A stretch of DNA of 64,000 nucleotides from Pseudomonadota bacterium (lineage in GTDB: Bacteria > Pseudomonadota > Alphaproteobacteria > Sphingomonadales > Sphingomonadaceae). Shown here one piece after another: positions 1-8,434 of the stretch; the stretch's first letter is position 1, and each line of letters opens with the position of its first letter. A model generated the notes under the pieces. It was given only the letters and a program-made list of their open reading frames with translations, was not told the DNA's origin and did no database searches. The position numbers and the translations under genes were made by a program. The stretch spans positions 1,948,367 to 2,012,366 of the forward strand of contig JBCBSU010000001.1 of assembly GCA_039818985.1 (NCBI GenBank), in the 5' to 3' direction.

Positions 1-888
1 GCCGCCGAAGTTCCGGTCCAGACCGGACCGAAGGTGCTGGTGGCCAATCGCGCCTTGCCGGTGGGTACCATCGTCACCCCCGATGCGTTCAGCTTCCAGC
101 CCTGGCCCGAAGAGCTGCTGGAAAAAGCCTATTTCCTCGAAGAAGCAACCGACGGCTCGGCGCTGCTCGGCACTGTCGTGCGTAACCCGATCACTGCCGG
201 CCAGCCGGTTACCCAGGGTTCACTGGTCAAGCCGGGCGACCGCGGCTTCCTCGCTGCGGCACTCGGCCCGGGCATGCGCGCCGTCACGGTACCGGTATCC
301 GAACGCACTGGTGTTGCCGGCTTTGTGTTCCCCGGCGACCGTATCGATCTGGTCCTGACCCAGTCGGTCAAGGGTGAGGATGGCCCCTCGCTCAAGGCAT
401 CGGAGACCATCATCCGCAACCTGCGCGTTCTTGCTACCGACCAGCGTGCTTCATCGCAGGACGCCAATGGCAACCAGATCGTTACCAAGTTCAATACCGT
501 CACTGTCGAGGTAACACCGCAAATCGCCGAGAAAATCGCTGTGGCCCAGACCATTGGTGTGATCAGCCTGTCGCTGCGCTCGATCGCCGACAATGAAGCC
601 GAGCTCGAGCGTGCCATTGCTGCTGGCGAGATCGACGTGCCGGAGAATGATGATCCGGACGCGGAAGAGAAATTCCTGCGCTCCATCGCTACCCGCCCGA
701 TCGATACCGACACCACTTTCGTTACCGGCGGCGATGTCTCGCGCTTTCAACGCCGCAGCGTTCCGGCAGCCAAGAAAAGCGGTGGGCCTGTAGTGACCGC
801 TACCGGCATCCCTGCAAGGCCTGCCGTACCCACTGTGCGCGTATCCCGCGGCAAAAATGTCACCACCGTTCCGGTTGGAGGTAAATAA
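1..888 (+). CDS. cpaB: CpaB/RcpC pilus assembly protein (5' partial)
   Basis: This is an inner-membrane/periplasmic assembly factor of the Flp (Tad) pilus. The reading frame is already open at base 1, so the N-terminal membrane anchor lies outside the window. A GTG at 34 would be a possible internal start but is probably not the real one. The visible part begins with a SAF-type segment (VLVANRALPVGTIV), followed by the CpaB-typical GMRAVTVPV and PGDRIDLVLT segments. The tail is basic and low in complexity. It heads a colinear run cpaB-cpaC-cpaD-cpaE-tadB-tadC with very short gaps, so it is almost certainly cotranscribed with them. The identity is secure from the motifs and the neighbours. Confidence 0.9.
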   Translation, partial: AAEVPVQTGPKVLVANRALPVGTIVTPDAFSFQPWPEELLEKAYFLEEATDGSALLGTVVRNPITAGQPVTQGSLVKPGDRGFLAAALGPGMRAVTVPVSERTGVAGFVFPGDRIDLVLTQSVKGEDGPSLKASETIIRNLRVLATDQRASSQDANGNQIVTKFNTVTVEVTPQIAEKIAVAQTIGVISLSLRSIADNEAELERAIAAGEIDVPENDDPDAEEKFLRSIATRPIDTDTTFVTGGDVSRFQRRSVPAAKKSGGPVVTATGIPARPAVPTVRVSRGKNVTTVPVGGK

Positions 889-889
889 G

Positions 890-2452
890 ATGAGCCTTTT
901 CAAGAGTTTCAGCAAAGCCCTGATGGGCTCTGCCCTGGCCGGAGCCGTTGGCGTCTCGGCTATGGCCGGCCTGAGCGGTGCACCGGCGGCAGCCCAGACC
1001 AACCCGCAGCCTTCGCGTGAAATCGTGCTGTCAATCGGCCGCGGCCAGCTGGTAACGCTGCCTGGCAACATCACCGATCTGTTCATTGCCAATGACCAGA
1101 TCGCCGATGTCCAGGTCAAGAGTTCGCGTCAGCTTTATGTTTTCGGCAAGGCCGGAGGTGAAACCACGCTTTACGCCAGCAACGCCGCTGGCAAGGTTGT
1201 CTATTCAGCCACCATCCGCGTCGGTTCCAATATCGACACGATCGACCAGATGCTGACACTGGCCATGCCCGAGGCAAAGATCAACGTCGCCACCATGAAC
1301 GGCCTGGTATTGCTCACCGGCACCATTGCCGCACCCGATGATGCAGCCGAAGCCGAACGCCTGGTCCAGGCCTTTGTCGGCGAGGACACACAGGTTATCA
1401 GCCGACTGAAAACCGCGACGCCGCTGCAGGTCAACCTTCAGGTCAAAATTGCCGAAGTCAGCCGTTCGCTCGTCAAGAATATCGGTGCCAACATCCAGAC
1501 CTTTGACGGCACCAGCGGCTTCCAGTTCGGTATCACCAATGGCCGTGGCGCGGCGACCCAGTTCACCATTGGCGGCCTGGGCACCTTTACTGGCACCACA
1601 CAGGCTACCGAGGGCACATCGCAGGTGACCAGCATCGGCGGCGGCGGTACTACGCTGGCCGGTCTTGGCCGTTTGTTCGGCGTCGACGTGGCCAGTGCCC
1701 TTGACCTTGCCGAGACCGTCGGTCTGGTGACCACATTGTCGCAGCCCAATCTGACAGCACTGTCGGGTGAGACCGCAGAGTTTCTCGCCGGTGGCGAATT
1801 CCCGATCCCGATTGCCCAGGGCCTGGGCAATGTCGCGGTGCAGTTCCGCAGCTTCGGCGTCAGCCTCGCCTATACGCCGACAGTGCTGGAGAATGGCCGG
1901 ATATCGCTGCGGGTTCGTCCCGAGGTATCCGAGCTTTCGGCTTCCGGCGCTGTCACGCTCAACGGCTTTACCATTCCCGGCCTGACGATCCGCAGCGCCG
2001 AAACCACAGTGGAGCTGGGCTCGGGCCAGAGCTTCATGATTGCCGGCCTGCTCAGCAACAATGTCCAGAATTCGGTCAACAAGGCCCCGGGCCTTGGCGA
2101 TGTCCCGATCCTTGGCAATCTGTTCAAGTCGAACTCGTTCCAACGCGGTGAAACCGAGCTGGTGATCGTGGTGACGCCCTATCTGGTCAAGCCGGTCAAC
2201 ACCAATGACATCAAGCTGCCGACCGATGCCTTCCAGATTTCCAATGACGCACAGCGTCTGATCCTGAACCAGGAAACCGACGGCATATCCGGCGGTGAAC
2301 GCCCGAAACCGAGCGTCGAGCAGCCCACCGGCCAGCGTGGCCCGGATATGGGCAGTCTTGTGCCGGAACAGTCGGCACGTCCGGCACGCGACAGGCGCAA
2401 GGACGAGAAGCGGGCAGATAACGACGCCACCCCAGGCTTCAGTTTTGATTGA
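890..2452 (+). CDS. cpaC: CpaC/RcpA outer-membrane secretin of the Flp pilus
   Basis: This 520-residue protein should form the outer-membrane ring through which the Flp pilus leaves the cell. It has a signal peptide ending near APAAAQ. A pilus/secretion N-terminal domain follows (about residues 40-110, with the IVLSIGRGQLVTLPG stretch), then a BON-like segment (about 115-180). The secretin domain occupies about 260-450 and includes VTTLSQPNLTALSGETAEFL and the terminal VIVVTPYLVKPV signature. The last 70 residues are charged and low in complexity. The start at 890 was chosen because GGAGGT (877-882) stands 7 bases before it. The ribosome-binding site overlaps the end of cpaB, so translation is probably coupled. 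Confidence 0.95.
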   Translation: MSLFKSFSKALMGSALAGAVGVSAMAGLSGAPAAAQTNPQPSREIVLSIGRGQLVTLPGNITDLFIANDQIADVQVKSSRQLYVFGKAGGETTLYASNAAGKVVYSATIRVGSNIDTIDQMLTLAMPEAKINVATMNGLVLLTGTIAAPDDAAEAERLVQAFVGEDTQVISRLKTATPLQVNLQVKIAEVSRSLVKNIGANIQTFDGTSGFQFGITNGRGAATQFTIGGLGTFTGTTQATEGTSQVTSIGGGGTTLAGLGRLFGVDVASALDLAETVGLVTTLSQPNLTALSGETAEFLAGGEFPIPIAQGLGNVAVQFRSFGVSLAYTPTVLENGRISLRVRPEVSELSASGAVTLNGFTIPGLTIRSAETTVELGSGQSFMIAGLLSNNVQNSVNKAPGLGDVPILGNLFKSNSFQRGETELVIVVTPYLVKPVNTNDIKLPTDAFQISNDAQRLILNQETDGISGGERPKPSVEQPTGQRGPDMGSLVPEQSARPARDRRKDEKRADNDATPGFSFD

Positions 2453-2466
2453 GAAGGACCGGATAA

Positions 2467-3168
2467 ATGGCACATAGCAAACGTAAATCGTTGACATCGG
2501 CCCTTGTTATCGGCCTGGCTCTCGCGGCCAGCGCCTGTACCAGCAACATGGCGAGCAATCGCTCGCTCAACAGTGTGCACCAGCCGATCGTATCGCGTGA
2601 CAATTATGCGCTCGACCTCAACACCCGCGGCGGCTCGCTGCCGGTGTCGGAACAGGCAAAGCTGGCCCAGTGGTTCGAAACCATGGGGCTGGGCTATGGC
2701 GACCGCATTGCCATCGACAACCCGTCAGGCAACCGTGCCGTGCGTTCGGTCGTCGAGACGGCGGCAGCCAAATATGGCCTGCTGGTCTCCGAAGGCGCGC
2801 CAATTACCGGCGGTACCATCGCACCGGGTGATGTCCGTATCGTGGTCAGCCGTTCGGCAGCACGCGTCGATGGCTGTCCCGACTGGTCTTCGGTCAGCGA
2901 AACCAATTTCAACAATGCCACCAGCAGCAATTTCGGCTGTGCCTCCAACAGCAACCTCGCTTCCATGGTCGCCGATCCGGAAGATCTGGTTCGTGGTCAG
3001 GGTGACGGTTCGTCGGATACCGCGACCGGTACCAAGGCCATTGATACGCTGCGCCAGGCAGCACCGACCGGGGCCGGCGGCCTGCGCGGTGGCGGCTTTG
3101 GCGGCGGTGCCGGAGGCGGCGGTGGCGGCGGTGCCGGGGGTGGCGCCGGCGGTGGAGGAGCACAGTAA
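2467..3168 (+). CDS. cpaD: CpaD pilus assembly lipoprotein with glycine-rich tail
   Basis: This 233-residue protein belongs to the CpaD family, periplasmic/outer-membrane lipoproteins that support the CpaC secretin. The N-terminus is a lipoprotein signal with a lipobox around LAASAC (Cys about residue 24). The CpaD core includes the PVSEQAKLAQWF region and a DGCPDWS segment, which is typical of the family (Cys-Pro-Asp/Asn-Trp). The last 30 or so residues are almost only glycine and alanine, an unusual extension for the family. It starts 14 bases after cpaC and ends just before cpaE. A longer frame-shifted reading across this gene and cpaE is an artefact of their junction. Confidence 0.9.
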   Translation: MAHSKRKSLTSALVIGLALAASACTSNMASNRSLNSVHQPIVSRDNYALDLNTRGGSLPVSEQAKLAQWFETMGLGYGDRIAIDNPSGNRAVRSVVETAAAKYGLLVSEGAPITGGTIAPGDVRIVVSRSAARVDGCPDWSSVSETNFNNATSSNFGCASNSNLASMVADPEDLVRGQGDGSSDTATGTKAIDTLRQAAPTGAGGLRGGGFGGGAGGGGGGGAGGGAGGGGAQ

Positions 3169-3169
3169 G

Positions 3170-4447
3170 ATGAACGCACCTTTCAATCCCGCAGGCGCTG
3201 GCACACGCGATGCCTTTGCCGCCTATATCTGCGATGATGAAACGCTGGATATCGTCCGCAATGTCTGCATCGAAATGGGCTGGCAGTCGGAAAAATGCAA
3301 TCAGGGCGGCCTGCGCAATGCGGTGCAATCCCTCTCCATTGCCGCCAGTCCGAACATCCTGCTTGTCGACCTTTCGGAATCCGGCGATCCGCTGAACGAT
3401 ATCAATGCGCTGGCTGAAGTCTGCGAACCCGGCACCGTGGTTGTCGCCATGGGTCAGGTCAATGACGTGCGGCTGTATCGCGACCTGATCGTCAGCGGCC
3501 TGCAGGATTATCTGCTCAAGCCGGTCAGTCCCGACCAGCTGCGCGATTCACTGGTCCAGGCCCAGGCTATTTTCAATGCGCCGAAGCAGCAGGAAACCGG
3601 CAATGAGCGCCCGCATATCACCACCGCCGTAATCGGCACCCGTGGCGGTGTCGGTGCCAGCACCATCGCCACCTCGCTGGCCTGGTATTTCAGCCAGCAG
3701 GGCGACCGCTATACCGCGCTGCTCGATCTCGACGTGCATTTCGGTACCGACGCACTGGTCATGGACCTCGAGCCGGGCCGTGGGCTGACCGATGCCATCG
3801 ACAATCCCAGCCGTATCGACGGACTGTTCATCGAACGTGCGATGATCAAAGCCAATGAGAAGCTGGCAATATTGTCGGCAGAGGCCCCGATCAGCTCGCC
3901 GCTGATGACCGATGGTGCTGCGTTCTTCCAGCTTCAGGAGGAATTCCGTGCCTCGTTCGAGGGAACGGTGATCGACCTGCCACGCAACATGCTGGTCAAT
4001 TTCCCGCATCTTCTGGGTGATGTGAATGTCGCGGTGCTGGTCACCGAACTGACCCTTGCCTCTGCCCGCGATGCCATCCGCATCCTGTCCTGGTTCAAGA
4101 GCAACGCACCGCAGGCACAGGTATTGCTGGTCGCCAACAAGGTGCAACCGAGCAACCTGGAAATCAGCAAATCCGACTTCGAGGCCTCGGTCGAACGCAA
4201 GATTGATTTCATCATCCCTGCCGATTTCAAGGGCGCGGCTGCCGCCGCCAAGCTGGGTCAGCCCTTCGTCGCTGCCAACAAGAACAGCAAGGCCGCAGGC
4301 GTCATCTCGGCGCTTGGCGAGCGCGTGCTGGGATCGGCCGAAGAGGATGACGAGGCCGAGGATGAGACCGGCGCCAAGAAATCCCTGCTCGGCAAGTTCG
4401 GCGACTTCAAGTCGCTGTTGCCGGCAAAACCCAAGAAACCGGAATAA
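3170..4447 (+). CDS. cpaE: CpaE pilus localisation ATPase (receiver + ParA/MinD fold)
   Basis: This 425-residue cytoplasmic protein probably positions or controls the Flp pilus machine. Residues about 15-135 form a CheY-like receiver-type domain (ILLVDLSE, QDYLLKPVSP). Residues about 150-390 form a MinD/ParA ATPase with a deviant Walker A motif, GTRGGVGAST, and LLDLDVHFGTDAL. The C-terminus is acidic, then lysine-rich. ATG at 3170 follows a GGTGGAGGAG ribosome-binding site that lies inside the end of cpaD, only 1 base past its stop codon. In most relatives the ATPase gene cpaF follows, but here the next gene is tadB after 55 bases. Confidence 0.92.
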   Translation: MNAPFNPAGAGTRDAFAAYICDDETLDIVRNVCIEMGWQSEKCNQGGLRNAVQSLSIAASPNILLVDLSESGDPLNDINALAEVCEPGTVVVAMGQVNDVRLYRDLIVSGLQDYLLKPVSPDQLRDSLVQAQAIFNAPKQQETGNERPHITTAVIGTRGGVGASTIATSLAWYFSQQGDRYTALLDLDVHFGTDALVMDLEPGRGLTDAIDNPSRIDGLFIERAMIKANEKLAILSAEAPISSPLMTDGAAFFQLQEEFRASFEGTVIDLPRNMLVNFPHLLGDVNVAVLVTELTLASARDAIRILSWFKSNAPQAQVLLVANKVQPSNLEISKSDFEASVERKIDFIIPADFKGAAAAAKLGQPFVAANKNSKAAGVISALGERVLGSAEEDDEAEDETGAKKSLLGKFGDFKSLLPAKPKKPE

Positions 4448-4502
4448 GGGCTGCGGTCGCAAAAACACGGCGGCCGACAGTGCCTGAGATCAGGGGACGG
4501 AC

Positions 4503-5474
4503 ATGACGGATTGGATGCAGATGGCGCTGTTGGTGGTCGGGGTTCTGGCTATCCTCGTCATGATCATCTTCGCCTTTTCCGGACCATCGGTACAGAAAGA
4601 GGCGGCACGGCGTCTCAGCAACGTCAAGCTGCGCCACAGCGACAATGCCAACGCCCAGGTCGAGGCCCAGATGCGCAAGGCGATTGCCGCGCGCAAGCCG
4701 AGGACCAATGCCCAGGGCGAGATGTCGAAAATCGCCATGCTGGAAAACCGGCTGGCACAGACCGGCAGGGAATGGACGCTGCGGCAATATCTTTATGTCT
4801 GTGTCGCGGTCACCGCGATCATCACGCTGCTGCTGTTTTTCCGCACCGACAATCTGTTGCTGTCGGCACTGATCGGGCTGACCGTCGGCTTTGGCCTGCC
4901 GCATATGGTCATCGGCTTCCTGATCAAGCGGCGTATCGGTCAGTTCACAACGAACTTCCCCGATGCCATTGAGTTGCTGGTGCGCGGTCTGCGCTCGGGC
5001 CTTCCGGTCACCGAAACACTGGGCGTTGTGGCCAATGAGATTCCCGGTCCGGTCGGCATCGAGTTTCGTGAGGTGACCGAGCGCATAAAGATCGGTCGCA
5101 CCATGGAAGACTCGCTTCAGGAAAGCGCGAAAAAGCTCAACACGCCGGAGTTCAACTTCTTCTGCATCACCCTGGCCATCCAGCGCGAGACCGGCGGTAA
5201 TCTTGCCGAAACGCTTGCCAATCTCGCCGATGTGCTGCGCAAGCGAGCGCAGATGAAACTCAAGATCAGGGCGATGTCGTCGGAATCAAAGGCATCCGCC
5301 TATATTGTCGGCGCGCTGCCATTCATCGTCTTCGGCATGATCTGGTGGATCAACCCCGGTTATATCGGCGACTTCTTTGTCGATGAGCGCCTGATGGTCA
5401 CCGGCCTTGGCGGTCTGGTGTGGATGGGCATCGGCGTTTTCATCATGGCCAAGATGGTCAGCTTCGAGATCTGA
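4503..5474 (+). CDS. tadB: TadB inner-membrane platform protein
   Basis: This 323-residue polytopic protein belongs to the type II secretion F-domain family (T2SSF). With TadC it should form the inner-membrane platform of the Flp pilus. Membrane segments are visible at about residues 7-27, 98-118, 120-140, 265-285 and 300-320. The cytoplasmic T2SSF domain lies between about 155 and 285 and contains FPDAIELLVRGLRSGLPV and ETGGNLAETLANLADVLR, both typical of the family. ATG at 4503 follows a GGGGACGGAC-like purine run. Its TGA stop overlaps the next start codon (TGATG), indicating coupling with tadC. Confidence 0.93.
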   Translation: MTDWMQMALLVVGVLAILVMIIFAFSGPSVQKEAARRLSNVKLRHSDNANAQVEAQMRKAIAARKPRTNAQGEMSKIAMLENRLAQTGREWTLRQYLYVCVAVTAIITLLLFFRTDNLLLSALIGLTVGFGLPHMVIGFLIKRRIGQFTTNFPDAIELLVRGLRSGLPVTETLGVVANEIPGPVGIEFREVTERIKIGRTMEDSLQESAKKLNTPEFNFFCITLAIQRETGGNLAETLANLADVLRKRAQMKLKIRAMSSESKASAYIVGALPFIVFGMIWWINPGYIGDFFVDERLMVTGLGGLVWMGIGVFIMAKMVSFEI

Positions 5475-6511
5475 TGGCGGGAATGATGAACCTTTACACC
5501 CTCGCCAATGCCAGCTTTACCAGTGTCCCAGACGCGACAGGCCCGACCCTGCTCGGCGTTGATGTCATCTGGTTTGCCACGATACTCGCCGCCGTAGCAA
5601 CCTTCTCGGTGCTGGTGGCGATCTATGCCGCCACTACAGTGCGTGACCCGATGGCCAAGCGCGTCAAATCGCTCAACGAGCGGCGTGAGCAGCTCAAGGC
5701 CGGCATCACCGCATCCACCAAGAAGCGCGCCAAGCTGGTTCAGCATAATGAGACCACCGACAGGATGCGCAACCTGCTGACATCGCTCAGCGTGTTGCAG
5801 GACGAACAGCTCAAGGCGGCGCAGCAAAAGCTGGCCCAGGCGGGTATCCGTTCCAAGGACGCCGCCGTTGCTGTGATTTTCGGGCGCCTGATCCTGCCGC
5901 TGGTGCTGGGCGGCGCGGCGGCGCTTTATATCTATGCTTTCGATATGCTGGCTGACTGGTCACCGCTGAAGAAATTCGGCGCGTTCGCGGTCATTCTGGT
6001 GTTGAGCTACAAAGGCCCTGACCTCTATGTCCAGAACAATATTTCCAAGCGTACCGACGCCATCCGCAAGGGTTTGCCGGATGCGCTCGACCTGCTGGTG
6101 ATCTGTGCCGAAGCGGGCCTGACTGTCGATGCCGCATTCAACCGTGTCGCCAAGGAACTGGGTCGAGCCTATCCTGAACTGGGCGATGAATTTGCCCTGA
6201 CCGCGATCGAGCTGAGCTTCCTCACCGAGCGGCGACAGGCGTTCGAGAACCTTGCCTATCGTGTCGATCTGGAGGCGGTCAAAGGCGTGGTCACGACGAT
6301 GATCCAGACCGAGAAATACGGTACGCCGCTGGCTTCGGCATTGCGGGTATTGTCGGCTGAATTCCGTAATGAACGGATGATGCGCGCCGAAGAAAAGGCC
6401 GCACGCCTGCCCGCCATCATGACGGTGCCGCTGATCCTGTTCATCCTGCCGGTGCTGTTTATCGTGATCCTTGGGCCTGCTGCCTGCTCGATCAACGACG
6501 CGCTGGGCTGA
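5474..6511 (+). CDS. tadC: TadC inner-membrane platform protein
   Basis: This 345-residue T2SSF-family protein is the partner of TadB in the pilus platform. An N-terminal membrane segment (about residues 27-48) is followed by a charged stretch, two helices at about 130-175, the T2SSF domain at about 190-315 (GLPDALDLLVICAEAGLTVD, LTERRQAFENLAYR) and a last hydrophobic helix ending VILGPA. ATG at 5474 overlaps the tadB stop. ATG at 5483 and 5486 are alternatives that would shorten the protein by 3 or 4 residues. It is the last gene of the operon, with a strong hairpin terminator 20 bases beyond the stop. Confidence 0.93.
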   Translation: MAGMMNLYTLANASFTSVPDATGPTLLGVDVIWFATILAAVATFSVLVAIYAATTVRDPMAKRVKSLNERREQLKAGITASTKKRAKLVQHNETTDRMRNLLTSLSVLQDEQLKAAQQKLAQAGIRSKDAAVAVIFGRLILPLVLGGAAALYIYAFDMLADWSPLKKFGAFAVILVLSYKGPDLYVQNNISKRTDAIRKGLPDALDLLVICAEAGLTVDAAFNRVAKELGRAYPELGDEFALTAIELSFLTERRQAFENLAYRVDLEAVKGVVTTMIQTEKYGTPLASALRVLSAEFRNERMMRAEEKAARLPAIMTVPLILFILPVLFIVILGPAACSINDALG

Positions 6512-6530
6512 TCAGGCACATCACAGACAC

Positions 6531-6559
6531 AAAAGGGCGGCCATTGTGCCGCCCTTTTT
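6531..6559. terminator. Bidirectional intrinsic terminator after tadC
   Basis: An 11-bp perfect stem (AAAAGGGCGGC paired with GCCGCCCTTTT) surrounds a 6-base loop and ends in a T run. With A residues on one side and T residues on the other it can stop transcription from both directions: the pilus operon from the left and the fumarylacetoacetase gene from the right. Confidence 0.9.
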
Positions 6560-6580
6560 CATGCAACCGGCAATTTCAGC

Positions 6581-7591
6581 TCAGCCGAGCGGCTTTACTG
6601 TCTGTTCGATCGCGCCGAAGATCGTGTGCTCCCTATCGTCATGAACGTCGATGCGAACGGTGTCGCCATGTTTCAGAAAGCCGGTCTTGAATTCGCCGGT
6701 CAGGATTTTCTCCACCATCCGCACCTCGGCGATGCAGCTATAGCCAAGGCCACCCTCGCTCACCGGCTTGCCCGGGCCGCCATCGCTGTCGCGGTTGGAA
6801 ACAGTGCCCGAGCCGATGATCGAACCGGCACCGATATTGCGGGTTTTGGCCAGATGCGCGATCAGGACGCCGAAATCAAAGGTGCAGTCATCCGACGCCA
6901 CAGCACGGCCAAAAGGCTCACCATTCAAGTCCACCAGCAAGGTGCGGTGCAGCTTGCCATCCTGCCAATAGTCGCCCAGCGCATCGGGGGTGACGAACAC
7001 CGGCGAGAAAGCGCTGGCCGGCTTGGACTGGACAAAGCCAAAGCCCTTGGCGAGTTCGCCGGGGATAAGGTTGCGCAGGGAGACATCGTTCACCAGCCCA
7101 ACCAGGCGGATATAGTCACGCGCTTCTTCCGGCGTCACGCCCTGCGGTACATCGCCTGTAACGACGACAATCTCCGCTTCCAGATCGCAGCCCCACGCCT
7201 CATCGGCGAGAAGGATCGGCGAGCGCGCGCCGCGCATATCGTCCGATCCGCCCTGATACATGAGCGGGTCGGTCCAGAAAGTCTCGGGCATTTCGGCACC
7301 ACGCGCCTTGCGCACCAGTTCGACGTGATTCACATAGGCGCTGCCATCGGCCCATTGATAGGCGCGGGGCAGCGGTGCGGCGGCCTCATGCTCGTGAAAA
7401 CGCTCGCGCGGGATGACCTCATGTTCCAGATCGCGGGCCAGCACTTCAAGCTGCGGCGAAATGGTGCCCCAGTCATCCAGCGCTGCCTGCAGAGTCGGGC
7501 AGATATGCGTCGCATCGGCATACCAGGCCAGATCATTGGACACGACGACCAGACGACCGTCGCGACCGGATTCGAGTGAGGCGAGTTTCAT
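6581..7591 (-). CDS. fahA: Fumarylacetoacetate hydrolase (tyrosine catabolism)
   Basis: This 336-residue enzyme of the FAH family should cleave fumarylacetoacetate to fumarate and acetoacetate, the last step of homogentisate/tyrosine breakdown. The FAH catalytic domain fills about residues 100-320. Metal-ligand regions are visible as DLEAEIVVVTGDVP and the later GSGTVSNRDSDGG and GDTVRIDV motifs. The N-terminal SLESGRDGRLVVVS segment is typical of the bacterial subgroup. The assignment is supported by nearby hppD and maiA on the same strand. Homogentisate dioxygenase, which makes the precursor, is not in the window. Confidence 0.9.
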   Translation of the reverse strand: MKLASLESGRDGRLVVVSNDLAWYADATHICPTLQAALDDWGTISPQLEVLARDLEHEVIPRERFHEHEAAAPLPRAYQWADGSAYVNHVELVRKARGAEMPETFWTDPLMYQGGSDDMRGARSPILLADEAWGCDLEAEIVVVTGDVPQGVTPEEARDYIRLVGLVNDVSLRNLIPGELAKGFGFVQSKPASAFSPVFVTPDALGDYWQDGKLHRTLLVDLNGEPFGRAVASDDCTFDFGVLIAHLAKTRNIGAGSIIGSGTVSNRDSDGGPGKPVSEGGLGYSCIAEVRMVEKILTGEFKTGFLKHGDTVRIDVHDDREHTIFGAIEQTVKPLG

Positions 7592-7625
7592 TCAGGGTTC
7601 CTTATCTTTTCATTTCCACACTAGC

Positions 7626-7728
7626 GTTCGCCCTGAGCTTGCCGAAGGGCTGTTCTTCATTTTTGGTCAAGAAAGTACAGGGGTTGGTGCTTTGCACCGT
7701 CTTCGACTCCGACAGGCTCAGCCCGAAC
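7626..7728. repeat. REP-like inverted repeat pair
   Basis: Two copies of a GTTCG(G/C)CCTGAGC-type element occur in opposite orientation between the FAH and VOC genes, at 7626-7650 and 7701-7728. The second carries a short internal insertion compared with the plainer form CTTCGACAGGCTCAGCCC. A small GGTGC/GCACC hairpin sits between them. Related palindromic intergenic repeats are common in sphingomonads and other proteobacteria (recalled, not searched). The pair could form a cruciform or stabilise mRNA ends. Confidence 0.7.
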
Positions 7729-7743
7729 GGTTTTTTGATGCCT

Positions 7744-8295
7744 TTACTCGGCATCCGGGTCGATATGTAACCATTGCGCATGTTTCGGCGCGGTTTTGGT
7801 CCTGCTCCATTCTTCCAGCATCTCCGGAGCGACCTGGCGCAGCTCGGCATATTGCTCTTCCGTGCCGATATTGCACGCCAGTTCCAGCCTGTGGCCATTG
7901 GGATCAAAGAAATAGATGGAGCGGAAAATGCCGTGATAGGTCGGTCCCAGCACGTCAATGCCCTGCGCCTCGATATGCGCTTTCGCAGCCAGCAACGCGT
8001 CGAGATCTTCCACTTCAAAGGCGATATGCTGCACCCAGGCCGGAGTATTGGGATCCTTGCCCATTTCCGGCTGGTTGGGCAGCTCAAAAAACGCGACCAC
8101 ATTGCCGCCGCCGCAATCGAGGAAGATGTGCATATAGGGATCATGGGCCCCGGTGGATGGTACATAATCTTCGGCAAAGGCATTGGTATATTCCATGCCG
8201 AGCACGCGCTCATACCATTGAACCGTCTCCTTCGCATCCTTGCAGCGATAGGCGACATGATGGATGCGCGAGATTGTTGGTGCTGTGGTGGTCAT
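7744..8295 (-). CDS. VOC-family metalloprotein in the tyrosine pathway cluster
   Basis: This 183-residue protein of the vicinal oxygen chelate (glyoxalase/extradiol dioxygenase) superfamily has two beta-alpha-beta-beta-beta units. The expected metal ligands are visible: His in SRIHHVAYRC (about 14-15), His in WVQHIAFEV (about 95) and Glu in HRLELACN (about 139). The start is supported by AGGAG upstream on the minus strand. It lies between FAH and hppD, so a role in aromatic ring degradation is plausible, but its reaction is unknown. It could be a lyase, an isomerase or a small dioxygenase. It is far too short and too different to be classical HmgA. Confidence 0.8.
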   Translation of the reverse strand: MTTTAPTISRIHHVAYRCKDAKETVQWYERVLGMEYTNAFAEDYVPSTGAHDPYMHIFLDCGGGNVVAFFELPNQPEMGKDPNTPAWVQHIAFEVEDLDALLAAKAHIEAQGIDVLGPTYHGIFRSIYFFDPNGHRLELACNIGTEEQYAELRQVAPEMLEEWSRTKTAPKHAQWLHIDPDAE

Positions 8296-8344
8296 TGAGG
8301 GTCTCCTTTTGACCTGCAGATTTGGTCGTATCCCCTTCCCTTAA

Positions 8345-8397
8345 TCCCTCCCCTGAAGGGGAGGGAGACATAGCCCTCTCCCCTTCAGGGGAGAGGG
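8345..8397. repeat. Two intergenic C/G palindromes
   Basis: Two near-perfect palindromes stand side by side between the VOC gene and hppD: CCCTCCCCT/AGGGGAGGG type at 8345-8366, and CCCTCTCCCC/GGGGAGAGGG type at 8374-8397. A related palindrome occurs at 29710-29731, so this is a small dispersed repeat family in the genome. They could act as transcription brakes or mRNA stabilisers, but no T run follows. Confidence 0.6.
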
Positions 8398-8434
8398 TTG
8401 GGAGAGGGCGCCGTCCGCTTGCTCAACTTTAAGA

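Noticed and set aside
2504-4447. A 647-residue frame that seems to fuse the cpaD region with cpaE
   Set aside because: The part before 3170 is cpaD read in the wrong frame; cpaE has its own ATG and ribosome-binding site at 3170.
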